64,000 nucleotides of DNA from Cristatella mucedo (GCA_009760855.2 WPIO01000002.1:8742001-8806000), one strand, 5' to 3'; positions 10,873 through 63,256 are shown, counted from the stretch's first letter. Notes: generated from the sequence alone by a model not told the origin. A program made the numbers and translations.

Positions 10873-12084
10873 TACAGTAGTCTCCCGTTCAAGTACGCAA
10901 CTTGAACCTGCGAAGTTTGTGCGTACTTAGCCGGTAGGTGAGTACTTAACCGGAACTCACAAAATTCCTTGCACTTTGATCGGAAACCCGAAGAACCAGC
11001 TTGTATTAAGGACCAACATTGGCCAGCTCCTTCTTTCAATCAAGCTAAAGCTTGGATGGATGTAGGAACGTGTTGGGAGTGGTTCAATGAGATGTTTTTC
11101 CAGAAGTGAAAAAAAGCGAACAGAACTTCGCGTTACACTGCTGATGGACAACGCCCCGGGACATTTTGAAGCCTTCGAACGCGGCAATATTCGAATTGTT
11201 TTCTTTCCCCCGAATTGTTCAAGCTGGAAACAGCCTCGCGACATGGGAATAATAGCAGCTCTGAAAAAGCGTTACAAATATTTTTATTTCAAGAATGGTC
11301 TTGACTTTTACGAACTTGACGAGGGGACAACAAGTCAAAAGAAAGATCAAGGGCGAAGATTGCGACGAGGTGCTGCATGGATCTTTTACAGGAACCCAGC
11401 GCCCCTGCTCAATGATGCAAGTTATGTGGAAGAAGCCTGGGATTCTGTTTCGCCGAGCTCGATCAAAAATGCTTTCAGGGCCAAACTAATGACTTTAGAA
11501 CCAGATCTGGAGGCTGATAGCAATGCTGAAGATGTGGGCACTGAACTCGCAAAGGCTTTCGAAACATTGAATGTATCTATCGCTTCATCAGAACAGGAAG
11601 ACTTCGTTCACGTTGATGGCGAGAAAAGCAAAGAATATTTTGCTGTGGTATTTGAAGATGTTGACGAGCTTTTGTGGTCGATGAATATTGTTGAAAGTGT
11701 GATGAATGATGATCCTGATGACGTTAATCCTCAAGATCTCAATGCCTGTTTTATAAAGTAGATTTGTATTTCAGGTGTTCGAATCACTTTATAAGCAGGT
11801 TCCCGACATCGAGCATCAGCTGCTGCTCTGCTCTGAAGTTCAAATTGGAGCTGGCGATACATACATTCAACGATCTTAAGAAATCGTCTGAATCATTTCA
11901 GAGCAAGGTCGGAGCGGTCTCCCTCAAAGCGAAATGCAAGAAACTTCAAAAACCTGCACCAAATGACAATTCCTGACGTGTTTAACTAGCAAATCTTGAA
12001 CCCAGAATTTTAGGGGAAAAATATGCCTGCTTAACCGGGATGTGCACTTACACGGGTGCGTACTTAAACGGGAGGTTTACTTGT
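10873..12084 (+). mobile_element. Tigger/pogo-type DNA transposon, internally deleted
   Basis: The 5' terminus reads CAGTAGTCTCCCGTTCAAGT after a TA dinucleotide. The reverse complement of the 3' terminus reads AGTAAACCTCCCGTTTAAGT, so the ends are inverted repeats that match closely over the CTCCCGTT(C/T)AAGTACGCA core. Both ends carry additional internal copies of a TACTTAACCGG-like motif, plausible transposase-binding repeats. The element is about 1.2 kb because the first half of the transposase is missing. The TA target duplication is visible only at the 5' side. Confidence 0.85.
10975..11761 (+). pseudogene. Tigger/pogo transposase remnant (DDE superfamily)
   Basis: Two frames together cover the C-terminal part of a pogo-like transposase. 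The first (about 10975-11109) runs from KPEEPACIKDQHWP to WEWFNEMFFQK and ends at a stop. The next frame, shifted, starts near 11100 with KKRTELRVTLLMDNAPGH and runs 224 codons to 11761. The DNAPGH motif carries the second catalytic Asp, and WKQPRDMGIIAALKKRYKY the third. The CENPB-type DNA-binding domains and the first catalytic Asp are absent. The frameshift and the deletion make it inactive. Confidence 0.85.
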
Positions 12085-12940
12085 TCTTTTGCCTATAGAC
12101 GACTGGCTAATCAGTCAAGGACATTTTTCCTGCAGCCGACGGCGGCAAATGCTTTCCGTGAGTAGCGAGCTGTGCCACGTGTGCTGCTTGTGGCCTTTTG
12201 GCGATGCCGTGGCTTTATGATTTTGTGAGTTTATGGTTTATTGAGGATTCTGGTCTTATGAGTTCGTGCTTTGTGAAGGGTGAGTCACGGCCTGCGGATA
12301 CGGGACCGGGGGTGACGCGGGCGCGGAGAGAACGGTCACGTGAGCCGTCGCGCATTGCGAGTCCAAATACACAGTTGTTCTTGGACGCGAAGGTGCTTCC
12401 GTACCGTCGCTGAATAGCTGTCGGAGGAGCGTCCAACCAAACTACTCACTTTCTCTCGGTCGTAGTCCAGTATTCAATGCTCGAACTTCGCGAGCTTTCA
12501 GGTCTTGGGATTGAGTAATGTATTAGGCTACGCTACGTTTCAAGAAATATCAAGTGAACTGAGCCCACCTACGGCAGCGGCGGAGAGCGGCAGAGCGGCA
12601 GAGGGCAGGGAAAATACGGAAGGGGGCTTCTTTTACATTACTTAAAGTAAAGACCATTGAAACCGACACACTTGCGACCACCTTCCCTAAGCGGTTACAG
12701 AGATCGAATAATATTGCGCGGGGCACCAAGAAAAAGACAATTATCTCTAAAAAGAAAACCACGCGACGCCTTTTAGGAATATTACTAAGCAGCGCACACT
12801 TTCCGCACTCATCTTCGCGCCGACTTTCCATTGTGTCATGCAATGAGCCATTGCAAAACGTCACTCCCATCATGTGCTTAAATATCACAGAAAAATTGTT
12901 TAGGGGTACTTTTTGCCCAGATGTTCGCGATGGTCAGCCG
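12085..12940. other. Intergenic, no recognised gene
   Basis: Only short unrecognised open frames, the longest being 112 codons on the minus strand at 12550-12888. No repeat family was recognised. Confidence 0.35.
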
Positions 12941-12952
12941 AAGCAGGACAAA

Positions 12953-13051
12953 TAGGTCCCGCCGATTAGGTCACAGACAAGTATGTCCCGCCATGTAGGT
13001 CCCGAGTCAATTAGGTCTCGAGACTACGGGGCACTGGACATTTAGGTCCCG
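12953..13051 (+). repeat. Phased array of a TAGGTCCCG motif
   Basis: TAGGTCCCG or a one- to three-base variant starts at 12953, 12967, 12982, 12996, 13012 and 13043, that is at spacings of 14, 15, 14, 16 and 31 bp. The intervening bases differ, so this is a spaced motif array rather than a simple tandem repeat. It may be the terminal subrepeats of an unidentified DNA transposon or a protein-binding array. Confidence 0.7.
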
Positions 13052-14399
13052 GACATGTTACGTAAGGACTGCGGGATTTAATTCAAAGTGCGTAAAACTG
13101 TTATGACATTTATTTTCGTTATATTGATACTGCGTTTGGCCGACTTTGGAAGAGTTGTAAAGTCAATTTATTTTTCTAGGAACTCACACGTGTAGTGCGT
13201 GGAGCTGGAGGCTGCGACTGCGAGCGTCCGCCGCTTTGTGCCCGGTACGATGGCGTTACAAACGCTCGCAGTGCGGCTTCGACGTCCGCTTGGAACTAGG
13301 CAGCAAACATAGCGCTCGTAACGGCGCAAGTCTCGGCCGACACGCGACGTTTACCGTTGACGCCTGAACCTTGTAGTATGGCCATTTACTTGTAAGTGAT
13401 GCACCAATGCGCGAAGGTGCGGCGACAGAAGCAGAAACAGTTCAAAAACGACGAGCGCTCATACCTTGACCTTGACATGTCAAGTCCGTATCCGTAATGC
13501 ATACAAGTCTATCCGACACCAGCGGACGGTTACAGGCTTTCTACAGTGGCCACGACGCACGCCAATGGTCTGTAGCCTAGAGCGTCAATCAGCTGCAGCT
13601 GCCAATGCCTCGAATCTCGAATCCTGACTGCCCGCCTATTTCAGCGCGCCGGCTTTTTACACGGCCTCGCTAATAATCGCGTAATCGCGAACAATATTTA
13701 ACCGCCATAACTCGGCTGGTTTAGCTGGCTGGCGCGGCCGTTACAACGGTCGGGGCGAGTTAAGGGGTTGAGGGCTCCCCCGTTTTCGGTAGTAGACAGA
13801 GCGCTCGGATTCATTGCACTGATTAGCAGGGGCTAGTACTTCGGACTAGTACTTTTTGCCGTAGAACCAGTACGTCGGTCGCCGGCGCCGCACGCCAAGG
13901 GTCACCCCAGTGAGTCTCTGAATTATGAGAATTATCCTTTGTTATGTCCTCCTCTTTTGACAGTACATGCTCTTGCTCTTGCTCTCGCTCGCTTAATTTC
14001 CAAGCACAACAGACAGCGATTCTTTCTTTTTTCATACAGAATACAAGCGGCTGTACTTGGGCTTTTATCTTTCCCTACCCTCCAGCTTCTCAGAGGTTTT
14101 CCCTCATTCCTGGCTGACATTCCTTTCTAACATTAGCTCTCGGGGTGCGGCAAACTTTCTCAAATTAAGCTACGATTAATTCAACTTCCTAATTATGGGC
14201 AAAAGCAAGGGCCGCTCAGAAGTTGTATAGCCTAACAGGCATAAATTGGCTCTGTTAGTAAGCTGATCTGCTGTGATTACCGTGAAGAGTTTGTTTTTCC
14301 CCCAACAAAAGGGCCTTTCACTAGATGTCCGTGTCAGCTCTACAACTAAGCCTGCCTACATTCACTTACTTAGCATTTTTTGAAAATACGGGATTTCTT
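13052..14399. other. Intergenic, no recognised gene
   Basis: There are almost no open frames of any length between 13.05 and 13.8 kb. Short unrecognised frames follow at 13.8-14.1 kb. Nothing else was recognised. Confidence 0.35.
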
Positions 14400-14760
14400 A
14401 CATAAGGACACCACACACAAGCTTGTACGTGCACTCATGACTTCCGGACTAGAATAGGCGCTCACCGTTGGTGGAAGATTGGGCAGCTATACTTTTTGTC
14501 GTACATCACGGCAATGCTATATTAAACCATTTGTCACTAATCTGCACTCGCTGCCAATCAAGCAGTGTATTTATTTTAATATTTGGTCGATCACGTTTAG
14601 GTACCTTCATTCGATTGCTCTGGCTCACACATCAAAATTACTTAATAATCAGGCCTCGCTTGGCAGCACCTGCTCTTCGAACCACTTTTCGATCTTCGGG
14701 CGATCGCTTGGTTGTGCCCCAACCTAACTTCGAGTCCCCTGCTGACCATACATAAAGTTT
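14400..14760 (+). mobile_element. Decayed LINE RT C-terminal fragment
   Basis: A shifted reading gives IKPFVTNLHSLPIKQ, then a LHSIALAH-like segment. These match the HITPLLADLHWLPVKQ and LHSMAPAY blocks at the end of the RT ORF of the LINE at 30.5-31.8 kb. Several frameshifts; not functional. Confidence 0.5.
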
Positions 14761-16320
14761 ATATGCTCAAGAAGCCCACAACTCATTGCTGAATGACATT
14801 CCATCATCTGATTTTTTAAATTTGAATAAGGGGTAAACATCGACCTCATCTGTAGAGCCGTTGCTCGGTCGGAGTGAATTGTCTCTTATAGGCCGAAAAC
14901 AAGTGTAAACTCAAAAACAGGAAACGTAAGTAACACCATAGTTATCAGGTAAAATGCTTGGTTTACATTGGTGCTGACGCTAGTGTGCTTTCTGGTTCTG
15001 TGATGACAACCAATTTGATGTCATTTTTATATCGAACCTAATTGCCCGTGGGTATTAAACTAGATCGCTGATTTCTTCTAAATTGTGTTATTAAATTAAT
15101 AACTTAATTTGATTTTACACATGGCGATTTTTCTACAAATTATTGCATTACCTTTGCAGTTATTTTGGCCTTTTTCGGTGCAAATTTTATATTTTCTCCT
15201 CAGGTTCCTTATGGCTTTAGTAACGGGCCACTACGTCATTATTTTGGCTCCATATTACGGGAGTTTATGGTATCCGGACACGATCTGAGATTAGCTACCA
15301 TCACGGCAGGCCATTGAACAGAGCAGATAGTCTAATAGAGACGACACTTGGACTAATTCTCCCTGGGTGCAATAGAGATTGCGATTTGGTCCGACTATTT
15401 TTTGCACAGCAAATTTCTATCGAACTTTGCTTCCATTGAAATTGCACCACCACCCCCCCCCCCCAAACCAGATAGCGTCGCTCGGGGGTTACATGGCTTC
15501 CAGAAACAAAATATCAAGCTATATAAAAATATAGTTAATTATGTACAGATAATTAAAACTTGGTCTTTCAGAAGGGGGGCACCTGTGATATACAGCTTCA
15601 GGCTCTCCGAATAGGGTGCAAACTTTTTTGTAGATGGAGCCTAAAGCAGCTTCCTGAGCTGCACGATGCCGATGGCGCGGAGCTTCGAGCTCTTTGGAAA
15701 TGATGTTTCAAAAAATTTTCTAGATGAATCTCATTTGGCCTTTGCCTCATTGCTTTAACGTGGTTCTGTAAGAAGAAGCTACTAATCTTTTCTATATTGT
15801 GACGAATAAGTTGCCTGTCCGATAGTGCAGCTTCAGGCAATCCAAAGTACCAACTTCTTTTCTAAGGCGAGGTCAGGAGAAGCATGGCGGCTGCTCTTTC
15901 AAAATAGGCTTCGACATTTCTAAAGTGTGCTGAAGAGTCTTTCGCCGTGAAGACTCCAAATCAGTTTTTTCAAGAAGAGGTAAGAAAATTTACGTGTCGA
16001 CATGCGGCAATAGCTGTAAATGGGGCTAAGACGCCTGCTGGTCAGTGCAACTTCTATTGCGATCCTTTAGAGTCCGCCTCACCAGTGCCCGGAGGCCTTT
16101 GATAAACTGATAGAACTCTAAATTTTTATGTTAGCTCCTTGACAACTAAACCGGATATTTAAACGGATGCTAACAGCACCTACTCACTTAGGGATCTTTT
16201 CACTGAGCTATGTGGTTCGTACTTCATGTAACCTAGCATCACAGTGCGGCCTAATCAGCAACGTCTTGATTAAGCTGCAATTCTCTCTGCCAAGTACTCA
16301 TTGTCACAACCATATGTTGA
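14761..16320. other. Intergenic, no recognised gene
   Basis: AT-rich DNA with a poly-C run near 15453-15464. The short open frames are unlike known proteins. Confidence 0.35.
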
Positions 16321-16324
16321 CAAT

Positions 16325-17670
16325 CGATATATAATAATGGTAATAATAATAATAATAGTTGCAATAAATTTGCATAGCGTCCTCAGAGAAATTACTCTCT
16401 TTCTCGGCGCTATTACAGGCTGTAAAGAAAGCATGAACAGATTTTTAGTGGTCACATGCACAGTGTCAAGAAGCATGACATGGTTAGAGGTAACATGCAC
16501 AAGGTCAACTAGTGAATGTAAGTTGTGGGAGCAAGCACAAAGATGAATCGCAAGAACCCACTAAATGCTGTGATAAACAAATGCGTTTTTAACTTCTTTT
16601 TAAATGTCGACAAGTCAAGGGATGTCGTAACGTCAGTCGCAAGTGAGTTCCTTGCTTTGGGAGCAAGCAAACTAAAGACAGGGTCTCCAAAGGATTTGAG
16701 GTATCTACGAGGTGTACCTATACGATTTGATGCAGAAAACTGGGCTGTACGATGCCTAGCCGGGCAAGTAATTCTGATAGGTAGGCTTGAGCCAAAGAAT
16801 GAAGGAACTTGAAAAGGAGTAATAGAATCTTTCAGGTGAAGTGGTAAGATGTGGCTACTGCGACGCTCAAGAATTAAATGCCTACCTGCAGAGTTTTGCA
16901 CCAAATGTAAGTGCCTGATTGCACAAACCGATAGACCAGCAAGCAGTCAGTTACAGAAGTCGAGATGGAGTGTCAAAAATGCATGGACCAATTTAGATGG
17001 AGTTACCCTGTCTAAGATAGCCCGAATTTTAGCAATTTTATATAGCTGAAAGTAGACTTGACTGTGAAGCTGATTCGGTTGTCTAGTGATAGGGCACTTG
17101 GGAACAGAAGACCTATATTTCGTACAGATGCAACGGGAGATATGCTCTCGCAGAGCCGAGGGCGCGTTAAGTTTTCGAATTTCCGAGTCACACTTAGTTT
17201 TCCTTTGACTTGTAAGTTGGTTTTTATCGTCGTTCAATATGAGAACGATTGCTGCCATCCATTTGCGGCTGTCAAAAATGCATTCCGAAATGGAGTTAAG
17301 AGAATTCGACTTGCTGGAAGGCTGTGAGGGATCAAAGCAAAGGTACAACTGAGTGTCATCTGCATAGAAGTGAACGCCTAGATTGTGCTTGGTAATCACA
17401 TCAGGAAGAACGAGAGTATAATATACTACGAAAAGAGGTGGACCGAGCATAGAGCCCTGAGATGCACCATACTTCAGTGGTTCCTCCGACGATCTTAGTC
17501 CGTTCACATCAATGCTCTGGAATCTCCCACTGATATAAGACCTGGACCATTGTAATGATGTGCCAGTGCTGCCCACGTGAGATTGGAGGTGCTGGAGAAG
17601 GATTTTGTGATCAATAGTATCAAACACTTCAGAAAGATCAAGCAAAGAAACAGAGAAACTTTACCTTCGT
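16325..17670 (-). mobile_element. LINE, CR1/L2-like, 5'-truncated and frameshifted
   Basis: The minus strand encodes, in broken frames, the 3' half of a non-LTR reverse transcriptase: FDTIDHKILLQHL, a degraded motif B (GASQGSMLGPPLFVVY), the catalytic FYADDTQLYLCFDPSQPSS and, after further breaks, the C-terminal KSFGDPVFSLLAPKARNSL block. The 3' UTR (TGCATGTTACC-type repeats) and an ATT-rich tail at about 16330-16360 follow. It is related to the copy at 30.5-31.8 kb but more decayed. Confidence 0.85.
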
Positions 17671-18825
17671 CTGGATTAGTAAGAAGGTCGTTTTCATACC
17701 AGAAGCAATTGTAACTCTGGGGAAGTGATTAGCTCTAAAATCAGACTTGTCTCATGAAATTTATTGGGAACCAGTCAAATACCATTGCTCTTATCGTATC
17801 CACGTCACGGTGAATAATTCTTCGGCAGAGTTTCTGGCTGGTTCCCCAACCACTCAGTTAATTTAAACTAATCGGGCACCCTCAAAAAGAAGCGCGTTAG
17901 TCGGCTTGTTCACTCGTGAGGGCAGAAGAACGGACCATACATACAGCTATACTTTCTGTTTCACCGGGTAATGCCTACTCTTGGGCATTATATAGACCCA
18001 CGAAAGCTCAAGTCTAAGTGCCCGTGTCAGGGACATCTGGGATATCTTGACCCGCGTACGGACTCTAAATAGCCAATATAATAGCTTCCACACGCATTGC
18101 GGCTTCGTGTATTGTGAGCGAAACGATGCAAGTAAAGTGTTCATATTTAATCCATAGTTCGCAGTGAATATGCATTAAATGATTGATGTAATTTACTAGT
18201 GTTCAAAAAGGGCTTCTGAAAATCTATTTGCCTTGTCTCTCTCGCCATTCAAGTGTTCTCCCTTAATCCAAACCATATTAAATTAAGTGTGATAATCATC
18301 TTTCAATGTTATTAGGAAACGGAAGACGAGATCATACGTCCATCTTTTCTGTCTTTATCGTGTAGAACCGTTTGTTGGCTAAGACTATAACTCAGGGAAC
18401 TCAATTGTATGACATGAGACCCACGGAGTAAAAGTACTAGATAACAGATTTATTGTTTTGTCCGTAGTGCAGTGTGTTTTTTAATTGTGTAAGCCTAAAA
18501 TAAATATAAGTAGCTACTTTTCCACGAAGCATTTGCTTCTGTAGTCAGGACTACGGTAAGTGGAAATTCATCGGCTCTGCCGCTAGGAGTGGTTCGGACG
18601 TCAGGGACGTCAGCCGTCGAAACCCAAATTAGCCATGGTTAAGCGGACATAACACTATGCAATAGCATAAGTACATGTGCAACAGCACAGATGCCTAGAA
18701 CGAATTTTTCATTATATTTATTTATTTATATTTATATATATTTATGCAATTACGGTGTAAGAGATTAAAGGAACAGCCATATTTTACTAGCCAAGCATCG
18801 TGAGTTTCCCTACATCCAGAATAAT
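17671..18825. other. Intergenic, no recognised gene
   Basis: AT-rich DNA. No coding frame or transposon end was recognised apart from a short TATTTATTTA stretch near 18720. Confidence 0.4.
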
Positions 18826-19035
18826 AATAATAATAATAATAATTCACTTGATAAAGCGCCCTCAGAGAACTTAATCTCTCTCTAGGTGCTTTACATTTGC
18901 TGCAAAGTGAAATGCAATTGAATGGTAAGTAAAATAATGCTTAAAAACAAACAAAATGAAGAATATGGTTAGGGGTGACATGCACAGGGTCAGCATGCAA
19001 AGATGTAATTTGCATACGAGTGAACTATGTATCAA
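18826..19035 (-). mobile_element. LINE 3' end (family 1)
   Basis: The plus strand reads an (AAT)n run, then CACTTGATAAAGCGCCCTCA, then the internal AGAGA/TCTCT arms, GCAAATG and GGTTAGGGGTGACATGCA. This is the exact reverse order of the 3' UTR and tail of the LINE at 30.5 kb. It is a 5'-truncated insertion. Confidence 0.75.
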
Positions 19036-19123
19036 GAAAAAAAGAGCGAAAATTACTCCGTTAAACATTCTGTTAAGATTTTTGAGTCGTACAAAGCATA
19101 CTTTGGCATGTTATGAGACTGAT

Positions 19124-19173
19124 GGTCCGTTACGACAGATCCGTTACGACAGAGGCTGACGGTCCGTTACGAC
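19124..19173 (+). repeat. Three copies of a TCCGTTACGAC motif
   Basis: TCCGTTACGAC occurs at 19126, 19140 and 19163, twice preceded by GG. The 14-bp spacing of the first two resembles the TAGGTCCCG array at 12.95 kb. Origin unknown. Confidence 0.6.
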
Positions 19174-20329
19174 CAATCGCCCAGCACGGCTTACCCCTCC
19201 ACGGAAACACTCATTGGCCACCGATTATCCAGATTTCACTTCCAGGCGACTCGGGTCTGTCTGCTGGGCCCCCCAACCCGTGTCCATCTTCTCGGTTCCG
19301 ATCACTGAGAGTGCCACTCGCGATCGCCGACAAGCAGTAATCGGAAAGACGGCCAACCTCCCTCCCCAAGGGGTCAAGTCGGCCCCCCGTTATCCTTTCC
19401 CAGTCACTCGCTGGCTGCAGCGTAGCGATAGCCAGCGGGCATTACGAGAGCCAGGTGAAATGGGAGAGGTCATGCCGTTCACTCCTCTCGGTATGTGCAG
19501 CAGATAAGCCCCGAAGCGGCAACGGCGGGCTCCGCTCCTGTCGAGAGCAGAGAGCCAGGGCTCGCTGTGGGGCTCGCTGCACGAGAGCCGACCGTCTGGC
19601 GCCGCAGCGGCAGCTGACAGGGGCTGAGCAGAGGCTGTGGGTGCTGCCGGCGAATGCTAGGAATCGTCGCCCTCGTCAGCCACCGCAAGTGGACGGAAGC
19701 TCGAGGCAGCGGCAGCCGACCACGGATGGCAGCCGCTGCCTTTGAAGCTCACCGGCCGACAGAGTGCTGTTTTGAGTATGCTGTCGACGTGCACAATTAG
19801 CTTGCTCAGAGCGAGCGTGGCAGCGGCTTAAGCTTTTAAAATAGTAAATAAAAATTACGGTCACTTTAATATGCATTTTTAGGCGTTCATCTTTATTCGC
19901 CCAAGGCCTTTATTCACCGCATTAAGTCGCCAGACGCCTGCAACGGCTATATAGCTTGTGCTCGCTGTGAAAAAACGTCGTTAATTAGAATATTGAGTTG
20001 TCTCCATCGTATTGGCCCAGGTCACCGACAGCGAACTGTCGCGAACGCAGCTGCTGTTCCTGTCATGCATCGCCATGCTTCACTTGTCGGCACTCGTCGT
20101 ATTCACGGTTTGATCTGGATAAGACGAGCGCACGTGTCGATGGAGCACCACCACCGCGTCGCCATCGCGTGTGCACTCGGCTCGACGGCGTGCCGACAGC
20201 CAAGCCAACGGCAGCTGCACGTGAGTAGAAGGGAGCTCGCGAGAGCTGCCAAAAGCGAGTGCTAACCAACGTTCTGGTTGGTCATCGCGTTGTACGGGAA
20301 TGTGTACAAACAAGTGTACTCCCACACAC

Positions 20330-20466
20330 CTTCAGGGCGCGGTTCACTGTAGCGCTGCTCGCTGGCGGCACGAGCGTGACGATCAGCCGGCTAGCATTGC
20401 TGGCGTCGAGCAGCACCAGCTTGAACTCGCTCGAATCGTCGCTGGCGCTATTAACTTCTGCTGTTG
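20330..20466 (-). other. Candidate coding exon, unrecognised gene
   Basis: On the minus strand an open frame reads EVNSASDDSSEFKLVLLDAS, then RLIVTLVPPASSATVNRALK. It is bounded by an AG acceptor (GAGTCGACAG) and a plausible donor (CTGAAG/GTGTGT). Third positions are rich in G and C, like the GPCR and PPP2R3 exons. A second open segment lies just downstream at about 20080-20240. I recognise no domain. A chance frame in CpG-rich DNA is equally possible. Confidence 0.22.
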
Positions 20467-21477
20467 CTGTCGACTCTCGCGAAGTTAGCAACGGGGACCG
20501 AAAACTGCAAAGGAAATCGGTTTCGCATTAGCACGCTCGCCAAATGATGCGAACAAGCTCGACCGAGGCTTCCCGGCTGTCCGAACGCTCCGGTATACGT
20601 CATCCGGGTGGGCTGTGGCAGAGGTGGCATCTCCCTGGTGGTGCAGCGAGGTGACCGTGTTAGCGAAAAGCTGCATCCCTGCAACTGTCATGGAATCAAC
20701 AGTCAATCGAGATCAAGACCCCTGGGCGCCTCGTTTCTCATTAGAACACAGCGAGAGAACTATTGAACGTAAGATTAACAATTTCTGCTCACTTGACGGA
20801 ATTTCTTGCACAAAATTAGGAAATCCATGGGATATTTTATTTTTGATTTATATGATTCGGATATTTTAGCAGGCTGTTACAGAGAAGAAAATTGATCCAT
20901 GAAGTTTGCTGCCCCAAGAATTTTGTCGGAACAGATTGACCACTCAGACAACTTCTGCATGGTGGACTCTTCCAAACGTCAAACGGACAAAAACCTACTC
21001 CCATAGTGTATCCACACATTTCTTCGATCATTATCCAAGTACCTCACTGTCCTGAGCTCAGCATCTTTAATCCTTCAGAGAGGAATCAGCCATCTTTAGC
21101 AGACATCAGCCAGTCAAACTTCAAAGTCCTACTTCGAGGAAGATATTGTAGATCTTGGCTCCAAGTTCACAGATGCAGCTGAGAAGAGGATACCATGATT
21201 TGCCAATTAGATAGACCAGCTATCCGTTAAGATATTTTGGTCTTAACAAGTACAATGCTGAGCTTTTTATTGTCTAGGCTAAAAGATGTGAAACTTTTTG
21301 GATTAAAGTGTGAGATTAACAGATCGGAGAAAGCTCCACCAACTTTTGAACCAACTTCTTCAGTCAGCATCAAGGGCTGTGCTTCTTCTGTAAACCATGG
21401 CTAGTCTCAGAAAGGCTAGAGAAATCACCTGAAGCCCAAGTGACTGGAGCCTATTTTGATTATATAATTGTAGTGGA

Positions 21478-21655
21478 CTCGTGATGGCACACTAGGTAAG
21501 GTGGCTGCTTTTCACGACCTCGGTTCCGAGGTCGTGGGTTCGAATCCTGCAGTGGGCGATCCTTTATCGCCGCTGAGAGCAGTGGTGATAGCCTTAAAGG
21601 CTCTTCTGTTGCTATACAAAAGAGGCTGTTGAACCAGCGAGTATTTTTTTAATAA
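21478..21655 (+). mobile_element. tRNA-derived SINE (family 2)
   Basis: The head has an A-box-like TGGCACACTAGGTAAGGTGG and a B box GGGTTCGAATCC. They are separated by a perfect 10-bp palindromic arm pair, ACGACCTCGG/CCGAGGTCGT. The body ends AAGGCTCTTCTG, TATACAAAAGAGGCTG, then a T-rich tail. Near-identical copies lie at 32.0 and 62.4 kb, and older ones are scattered in the PPP2R3 introns. Confidence 0.8.
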
Positions 21656-22199
21656 CCTAAATTATATCATAGAAATAATAAGCTAGGTTTGTTTAGCTAC
21701 GGAATTTCATCGAAGTAATACATAGAAGCCAAAGTATTTTGATTCTCCTGTATACAATAATCCATTCAATAATCTGATTAATATTCTAATAAACAATTAT
21801 CCTCTTCTTAATGTGAATAATATTGCAATATATAACGTGACTAATAATCCGTCCTGGTAATTCCATTAAATGCCAACCCCTGAATAGACGATGCTTTAAC
21901 TCCAGGTCAAAAATCAGCCCGCTATTCAAATAATGTGCATCTTCCATTTTAATCGTCCTTCACCTATCATTATGCACGCTGAAGTTGCAAATGCTGTTCC
22001 CACTAAACTAGCTTAGTTGCTTATTTTATAGTCTATGGAAAGTGCCTAGAAATATTTGTTCCTCCAGGTGCTAGATAAATAAATTATTTCATTAGCCTCA
22101 AAACTCTGCAAACTCAGAAAAACTCAATGAGTATTTAATGGCTGCGCAGACCGGCGGTCAGTTTTCGTGAGCATTAGCATCAAGCTCTCCAACCTGACC

Positions 22200-22655
22200 C
22201 ACCCCAATTCGAGGTAAGCTAGAAGGAGGCGGGTCAGTAGGAGGCGGAACCGGAAGCACAATCTGGTAAAACTCGAGGCAGCCTGGAGGCCCTGCACCGG
22301 CTCGGTGCTCTGCGAAGTTCGCTACTAAGGATTTGGGAAAGGTTGATGCGCGCTGAATGTCCTAGTTTTGCGCTCGCCTACTCGTTGTGAAAGAGACACT
22401 CTACGGATATTGCTCTCAATCAAGAAGAATTTACCATCAACGGTTCTGGTCCGGTTGCGCTGGTAACAGCGTCGATGTGGGTTTTCTTTGATCATACGGA
22501 CGCGTGATTATGCCCTGAACCCTCCGTAAGCTTGTGAGTTTTGGAATTTTCTTACCTGAGAAATATTCGTTGAATTAGAGGAATCTTTCAGTGCGAACTT
22601 GTGGTATTTTTGCCAAAAGACTTGTAAGTACGGGGCAGCCTGCTCCACCTTACCA
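22200..22655 (+). promoter_or_regulatory. Putative PPP2R3 promoter and 5' UTR
   Basis: No TATA box is evident. At 22222-22250 there are GGAGGCGGGTC and GGAGGCGGAAC, which resemble GC boxes, followed by ACCGGAAGC at 22249-22257, a match to the ETS/GABP consensus. This fits a TATA-less housekeeping promoter. A donor-like TTGTAAGTAC at 22622 might mark a 5' UTR intron. The transcription start cannot be placed from sequence alone. Confidence 0.3.

Positions 22656-63256
<40,601 letters not shown>

Larger units (their letters stand above)
19036..22199. other. Intergenic; CpG-rich 19.2-20.7 kb, SINE at 21.5 kb
   Basis: From about 19.2 to 20.7 kb the DNA is CpG-rich, with overlapping open frames on both strands and one candidate minus-strand exon (20330-20466). 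From 20.7 kb it is AT-rich with no recognised gene except the SINE at 21478. Confidence 0.35.
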
